Source: a virus. From it: DNA of 26,339 nt. Location: IMG/VR virus record IMGVR_UViG_3300027759_000373, positions 1-26,339 of that record. One strand, given 5' to 3'. The notes below the pieces were generated by a model. It ran no database searches and was not told where the DNA came from. It saw only the letters and a list, made by a program, of their open reading frames with translations. Shown in pieces: positions 22,225 through 26,339 of this stretch. The translations under genes were made by a program, and so were the position numbers. How positions within the stretch are numbered: position 1 is the stretch's first letter; every line of letters starts with the position of its first letter.

Positions 22225-23997
22225 ATGGCACTTACAACAGAAATTGGTTTAGTTAAAACGGAAATAGCTTCATCGCTAGCCGCTTCTCTATATACCGCAA
22301 AAGATTTAGTATACGTAGCAAAGGCAATTGAAGCCCTAGCAAATGCTGAGACAACAACTGGAGTCTTTGAGACAGTCGATGTAAACTCTCTTCTATATGT
22401 TGGCCCAAATGCAGACACATTTAATACAGCGGCGGGACTAACAAATCCTGTAATCGTTGCACAGATATCAAATAATGATTATGCTCAAATAGCATTTAAG
22501 AATACCAGCTCAGGCGCAAACGCCTCAACAGACTTTATTGCATACTCAAACAATGGAACAGACTCAGATGGCTACATTGATATGGGTATTACTTCACAAA
22601 ACTTTTCAGATCCAGACTTTACTATTACAGGAGCTGGCGATGGATATATATTTATGGTCGGTGCCACAGGTGGAACAGATAAAGGTAACTTAGTACTTGC
22701 TACATCCGATACAGGTTCACAAAACAAAATTATTTTCGCAGCAGGTGGATTAGCATCTGATGATAGCCAAATGGTTATTACTCCAAACCAAAATGTTCAT
22801 ATTGAAATTCCAACCGCATCCACTAGCCCTACAACAGGAGCTCTTACAATTGTTGGTGGTGTTGGTATATCTGGCGATATTAATATTGCTGGTAACGTAA
22901 CATTCGGCGGAGCAGGAACTAGTCTTGAAACATCTACCCTTGCAGTAGCAGACCCACTAATATTCGTAGGTAATGATAATATTACAGATGCCGTAGACCT
23001 CGGTCTTATTGCTGAATATGCAACATCGGTTTCTACTATTACAAAGGCCGTATCTAACAAGGCCCTTACTTCTAACGTAGCTACCCTTACTACCTCTACA
23101 ACTCACGGTTTTGCCGTTAATGATATTGTGGTTGTTAGTACTATTGATGCAACATTTAACGGAACATATGTTGTAAAATCTGTTCCTACAACAACTACCT
23201 TTACTTATGACAAGGTTGCAACTAACGTAGCTTCAACAGCTATAGCTGGTGCAACTGGCTCTGCTGTAGTAAGTCTTAAACGCAAATTTGCTGGTGCAGT
23301 AAGAGATGCAACAGATGGAGTATTTAAGGTATTTAAAGATGCTACAACTAAGCCATCTAGCACAGTTAACTTCTCAGAAAGCGGACTGGCATTTGCAGAT
23401 ATGAGAATGGCAGGACTAACAGCATCATCTGCTGCAATCGGTTCAGTAACAAACACAGAAATTGGATATTTAAGCGGAGTTACAAGCTCCATTCAGACAC
23501 AGCTTGGAACAAAGGCTTCATTAGTTTCACCAACATTTACTGGAAACGTAGTTCTACCAAACACCACAGTTATTGGTGATATGGATGCAACAGAGCTTGG
23601 ATATCTTAATGGAGTTTCTTCAAACATTCAAACACAGCTAGATGCAAAGTTATCTTCTGCGACAGCCTCATCTACATATGCGCCGTTATTGCAAACAACA
23701 ACAACTCCAACATTTTCAACAAACAACTATACTTTAATTGCAAGCGATGCTGCAAAGATTGTTCTAGCATCAAACAGCACAACTGCTGGAACAGTTACAA
23801 TACCATCTGGAGTATTTACGGTTGGTCAAGTAATAACAATTGTACAGACTGGTTCTGGACAACTTACATTGACTGCAAGTGGAACAACTTTAAATTCACA
23901 AGGATCAAAATTAAAGCTTAGTGGACAATATGCTTCATGCCAACTTGTTTGCACTGCAAGCAATACATTTATAGTATTCGGCAACTTGGCGGCGTAA
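22225..23997 (+). CDS. Long modular tail fibre (A-type cap)
   Basis: This 590-residue protein has an N-terminal and central part matching the fibre at 12101: the helical ASSLAASLYTAKDLVYVAKA segment, DSDGYIDMGITSQNF, DGYIFMVGATG and MVITPNQNVHIEIPTASTSP. One inserted domain follows (about 23040-23265, IDATFNGTYVVKSVPTTTTF), then two IQTQL helical units (NTEIGYLSGVTSSIQTQLGT and ELGYLNGVSSNIQTQLDAK). The last 95 or so residues (YTLIASDAAKIVLASNSTTA, ending TFIVFGNLAA) are the cap seen on the fibre at 5803, not that of 12101. So the cap was exchanged while the shaft was kept. A strong AGAAGGAGAT site precedes the ATG. Confidence 0.85.
   Translation: MALTTEIGLVKTEIASSLAASLYTAKDLVYVAKAIEALANAETTTGVFETVDVNSLLYVGPNADTFNTAAGLTNPVIVAQISNNDYAQIAFKNTSSGANASTDFIAYSNNGTDSDGYIDMGITSQNFSDPDFTITGAGDGYIFMVGATGGTDKGNLVLATSDTGSQNKIIFAAGGLASDDSQMVITPNQNVHIEIPTASTSPTTGALTIVGGVGISGDINIAGNVTFGGAGTSLETSTLAVADPLIFVGNDNITDAVDLGLIAEYATSVSTITKAVSNKALTSNVATLTTSTTHGFAVNDIVVVSTIDATFNGTYVVKSVPTTTTFTYDKVATNVASTAIAGATGSAVVSLKRKFAGAVRDATDGVFKVFKDATTKPSSTVNFSESGLAFADMRMAGLTASSAAIGSVTNTEIGYLSGVTSSIQTQLGTKASLVSPTFTGNVVLPNTTVIGDMDATELGYLNGVSSNIQTQLDAKLSSATASSTYAPLLQTTTTPTFSTNNYTLIASDAAKIVLASNSTTAGTVTIPSGVFTVGQVITIVQTGSGQLTLTASGTTLNSQGSKLKLSGQYASCQLVCTASNTFIVFGNLAA
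22771..22815 (+). repeat. 45-base exact repeat (copy 2)
   Basis: All 45 bases are identical to 12659-12703. Both copies lie at equivalent in-frame positions of two paralogous fibres. Confidence 0.9.
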
Positions 23998-23998
23998 C

Positions 23999-24985
23999 AT
24001 GACTTATCCAATTCTATTTGGAGTTATGGCTGGTCAAGGCGGAGTACCTTCAGCACCAACAATAGGAACAGCAACTGCCACTGGACCAAACTCAGCAACA
24101 GTTTCTTTTACAGCTCCAGCAAATCCTGGTGGATCAGCAATTACATCCTACACTGCTATATCAACTCCAGGAAACTTTACTGGAACTCTTAGCCAGTCTG
24201 GTTCTGGAACTATAACAGTTACTGGATTATCTGCTGCAACTGCATACACATTTAAAGTTTACGCTACTAATGCTGATGGTAATTCTTTGCAGTCTTCCTC
24301 ATCTAATCAAATAACAACTGTAAACATTGCAGTTACCAGCGGACTACTATTCTGGCTAGATGCTTCTGACTCTTCATCTTACTCTGGCGGAGGCTCTTGG
24401 AATGATATAAGCGGTAACGGAAGAAATTATACAAAGGTTGGATCTCCAACACATGTTTCTGCAGGAAGTGCTAGTTACTTTACTGGATTTGCAGCAGGAG
24501 ATTATTTTAGCGGTCCAACTAATTTTATGCCAACGGGTTCATCTCCAAGAACTGTTATAACAGTAGTACGGACTCCTGGTTCGATAACGGGATACCAGCA
24601 TGTATTCCATCATGGAACAGATTCTATGGGGCAGTCTTTTGGTGTGGCACACGTTACTTCGACTGGATGGAATACACATACATGGTCATCTTCATACAGT
24701 CCTGGAATCTTTGCAACAGTAAACACAAACGTAATGGCTTCAGCAGGTGTTCAAAACTCAAGCACACAGTGGTGGTGGAATAACACAACAGCTTATAGCG
24801 GATCTGGTAGTACCTCCGTAAATACTGGAAGCACATATAACTTTATTGGAGCAAGAGTCGCATTTGGAGAAAACTGGGATTATGGCGGACGCATATACCT
24901 AGTTGCTGCATATGATAGATTGTTATCTACAGGAGAAATTACCAGCGTCTACAACTCAATTAAGACTAGATTCAGTCTTCCATAA
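23999..24985 (+). CDS. fn3 plus LamG-like adhesin
   Basis: This 328-residue protein has an N-terminal fibronectin type III domain at about 14-104 (PSAPTIGTATATGPNSATVS, PGGSAITSYTAIS, VTGLSAATAYTFKVYATNAD). A LamG/concanavalin-like domain follows at about 112-328, starting LLFWLDASDSSSYSGGGSWN and then DISGNGRNY; its ending matches the plan of the 14018 protein. fn3 domains in virions often hold the particle to host surface sugars. Its start is one base after the stop of the preceding fibre, suggesting reinitiation. A receptor-binding role is likely. Confidence 0.8.
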   Translation: MTYPILFGVMAGQGGVPSAPTIGTATATGPNSATVSFTAPANPGGSAITSYTAISTPGNFTGTLSQSGSGTITVTGLSAATAYTFKVYATNADGNSLQSSSSNQITTVNIAVTSGLLFWLDASDSSSYSGGGSWNDISGNGRNYTKVGSPTHVSAGSASYFTGFAAGDYFSGPTNFMPTGSSPRTVITVVRTPGSITGYQHVFHHGTDSMGQSFGVAHVTSTGWNTHTWSSSYSPGIFATVNTNVMASAGVQNSSTQWWWNNTTAYSGSGSTSVNTGSTYNFIGARVAFGENWDYGGRIYLVAAYDRLLSTGEITSVYNSIKTRFSLP

Positions 24986-24988
24986 ATA

Positions 24989-24997
24989 TAGTATAAT
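24989..24997 (+). promoter_or_regulatory. TAGTATAAT promoter, leaderless type
   Basis: TAGTATAAT with the -10 at 24992-24997, exactly 12 bases before the ATG at 25004. Third copy of the word and spacing. No -35 box and no ribosome-binding site. Confidence 0.6.
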
Positions 24998-25003
24998 AAT
25001 ATT

Positions 25004-26339
25004 ATGAGTTATCAATTGAAGGTAATTAAAGATTATCCGATTGGCTTTTGGCCATTGGATGAGTCTTCTGGTTCTACCGCCGCCGACTCATCGGGATGCG
25101 GTAACAATGCCACATATGTAGGATCTCCTGCATCAAATATATTACCATTAGTTTCTGGCGGGGTATCAGGAACAAAAATAACAAATACAGCATATATAAC
25201 TGTACCCGTTACTAAAGATTATTATGGGGCAACAGTAGGAGCAGGATTTGCAACCTCTTATACTTCAGACAATGACTTTACTTTAGAGGCATGGGTTAGT
25301 CCATCAATTCAAACTGTAAATCAAACTACTATCTTTGCTGATTCCGCCGACAATATAGGACTGTTCTGGGAAAAAGGAGATGTTGTATTTAAAGTATCTT
25401 CTACAGAACAAATTAGGTGGGCAGTAAGTTATTCTAAAAAAGCATTTCATTTAGTAGGAATATACTCAGTTGATTCTATTAAATTATTTATAGATGGTAG
25501 ACAGGTAGCAATTAAAACAATTGATAATAATTTTAAATTCACAAACGCTTCCCTAGATTTACAAATTGGACCAACCTCAAATGCATCCGATTCTTTTATT
25601 GTAGATGCTCCAGCCGTATATAGATATGGGCTAACAGGGGCTAAGATTGCAGAACATTTTACCGATGGCAACTATTACGTGCAACCAGTTCATGTAGCCC
25701 AACCAGAGGGCGGCAAAGTATTTTCTTGCTCAGACATTAACAACCGAGTAGACTTTGATTACATATATGGAGTATCTAAGCCATGGGATGAATTAACAGA
25801 TTCTAATACTTACTATGATGAAGCAGGTCAGTATGTATCTTTTATTCCCACCGAATCTTCTACAGCAAAAACATCTATCATTCAAGACTTTTTATTTATC
25901 CCAACAGCAAGCGGATTTACAAATTCAAAAATTGAGTGGCGTAACGATTTAGGAATTGTAGTAGAAACAAGTGTGGACGGAACCAATTATCTAACTTGTG
26001 AAAACGGAGACTCTATACCTCAATATACAAAGGGATCATTTAATTCAAGCGGCGTCCTATATATCAAAATTACAATGTCTACCACAAATGCTAGCAAGTT
26101 CCTCCCAAGACTTTCATATTTCTCAATTAGATTCTACAGAGAATCTTTGATATATGCAGATAACTCAAATAGTTATATTGGATCTAATAGTCAATTTATG
26201 GTGGGATCATTAAATTACTCCCCATTAATTAGACATTATAATAATGGAATAAGAGCTAAATCAGGATATGGATTTGATTCTAATACTGGATTAAACATAA
26301 GTACTGTAGAAATGTTTTTTACTCCTAAAACAAATGGAG
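25004..26339 (+). CDS. Large LamG-like structural protein (runs off the window)
   Basis: The frame is open from ATG 25004 to the end, about 445 residues, with no stop. It has an N-terminal LamG/concanavalin-like domain: YPIGFWPLDESSGSTAADSS, GNNATYVGSP, DFTLEAWVSPS, KLFIDGRQVAIKTID, LQIGPTSNASDSF and VYRYGLTGAKIAEHF. Later parts (SIIQDFLFIPTASGF, SKIEWRNDLGIVVETSVDG) look like a second beta-rich domain. The last residues (NISTVEMFFTPKTNG) suggest another LamG-like repeat starting near the window end. Its promoter predicts a leaderless message. It is probably a large tail or adhesin protein. Confidence 0.78.
   Translation, partial: MSYQLKVIKDYPIGFWPLDESSGSTAADSSGCGNNATYVGSPASNILPLVSGGVSGTKITNTAYITVPVTKDYYGATVGAGFATSYTSDNDFTLEAWVSPSIQTVNQTTIFADSADNIGLFWEKGDVVFKVSSTEQIRWAVSYSKKAFHLVGIYSVDSIKLFIDGRQVAIKTIDNNFKFTNASLDLQIGPTSNASDSFIVDAPAVYRYGLTGAKIAEHFTDGNYYVQPVHVAQPEGGKVFSCSDINNRVDFDYIYGVSKPWDELTDSNTYYDEAGQYVSFIPTESSTAKTSIIQDFLFIPTASGFTNSKIEWRNDLGIVVETSVDGTNYLTCENGDSIPQYTKGSFNSSGVLYIKITMSTTNASKFLPRLSYFSIRFYRESLIYADNSNSYIGSNSQFMVGSLNYSPLIRHYNNGIRAKSGYGFDSNTGLNISTVEMFFTPKTNG

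Noticed and set aside
22211-22227. Ribosome-binding region very like that of T7 gene 10
   Set aside because: AGAAGGAGATACACATG is a strong generic site; the likeness is short and gives no evidence of vector or T7 origin.
1-26339. Integrated prophage or mobile element boundaries
   Set aside because: No integrase, transposase, terminal repeats, tRNA or host gene was seen.

Overview
The window looks like part of the genome of an uncultivated, lytic tailed phage. It is AT-rich, tightly packed, and almost entirely on the + strand, with many 1-4 base stop/start overlaps. It carries phage-type metabolic genes (adenosylcobalamin-dependent ribonucleotide reductase, glycosyltransferase), a small holin-like protein and a very long run of tail-fibre or adhesin genes. 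No integrase, host gene, tRNA, rRNA, CRISPR array or insertion sequence was seen. The host cannot be read directly. Several -10 boxes placed exactly where leaderless genes need them, a PASTA domain and a class II reductase would fit an actinobacterial (possibly freshwater) host, but this is weak inference.

Layout: (1) 1-1121: the 5' end of a minus-strand gene, a divergent promoter region, and a GT4-like glycosyltransferase. (2) 1213-3147: nrdJ-type ribonucleotide reductase. (3) 3131-3495: a promoter, a two-hairpin leader, the holin-like gene and a hairpin terminator. (4) 3516-7350: a first fibre block, with a BppU-like protein, collagen-like and HNLG-domain proteins, and a long fibre with an Mtd-like N-terminus and a cupredoxin-like domain. 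(5) 7352-10818: a compact operon that starts with a protein made of a PASTA domain, an NPYSNPPPY repeat and a Hint domain. Two Fe(II)/2-oxoglutarate hydroxylases, a protein of unknown family, a 133-residue unknown and a Cys-rich mini-protein follow. (6) 10864-19014: a second fibre block with repeats, LamG-like, CBM5/12-like and glycine-rich modules. (7) 19017-22029: a minus-strand paralogue of the unknown family and, divergently, a leaderless small gene, a flavin-dependent tryptophan-halogenase-family enzyme and a membrane protein. (8) 22042-26339: a third fibre block with fn3 and LamG-like proteins; the last gene runs off the window.

How the genes may work together: most of the window builds the host-recognition apparatus from a small kit of interchangeable modules. 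Shared N-terminal halves, three types of C-terminal cap and a repeatedly inserted domain recur across genes. Embedded in this kit are oxidative tailoring enzymes: two hydroxylases directly after a Tyr/Pro-rich repeat protein, and a halogenase. Each of the two sites also has one copy of the same unknown protein family. The most interesting reading, which is a hypothesis, is a phage-encoded system that chemically modifies virion fibres. The Hint domain, the cupredoxin-like fibre domain and the leaderless promoters are further points worth following.
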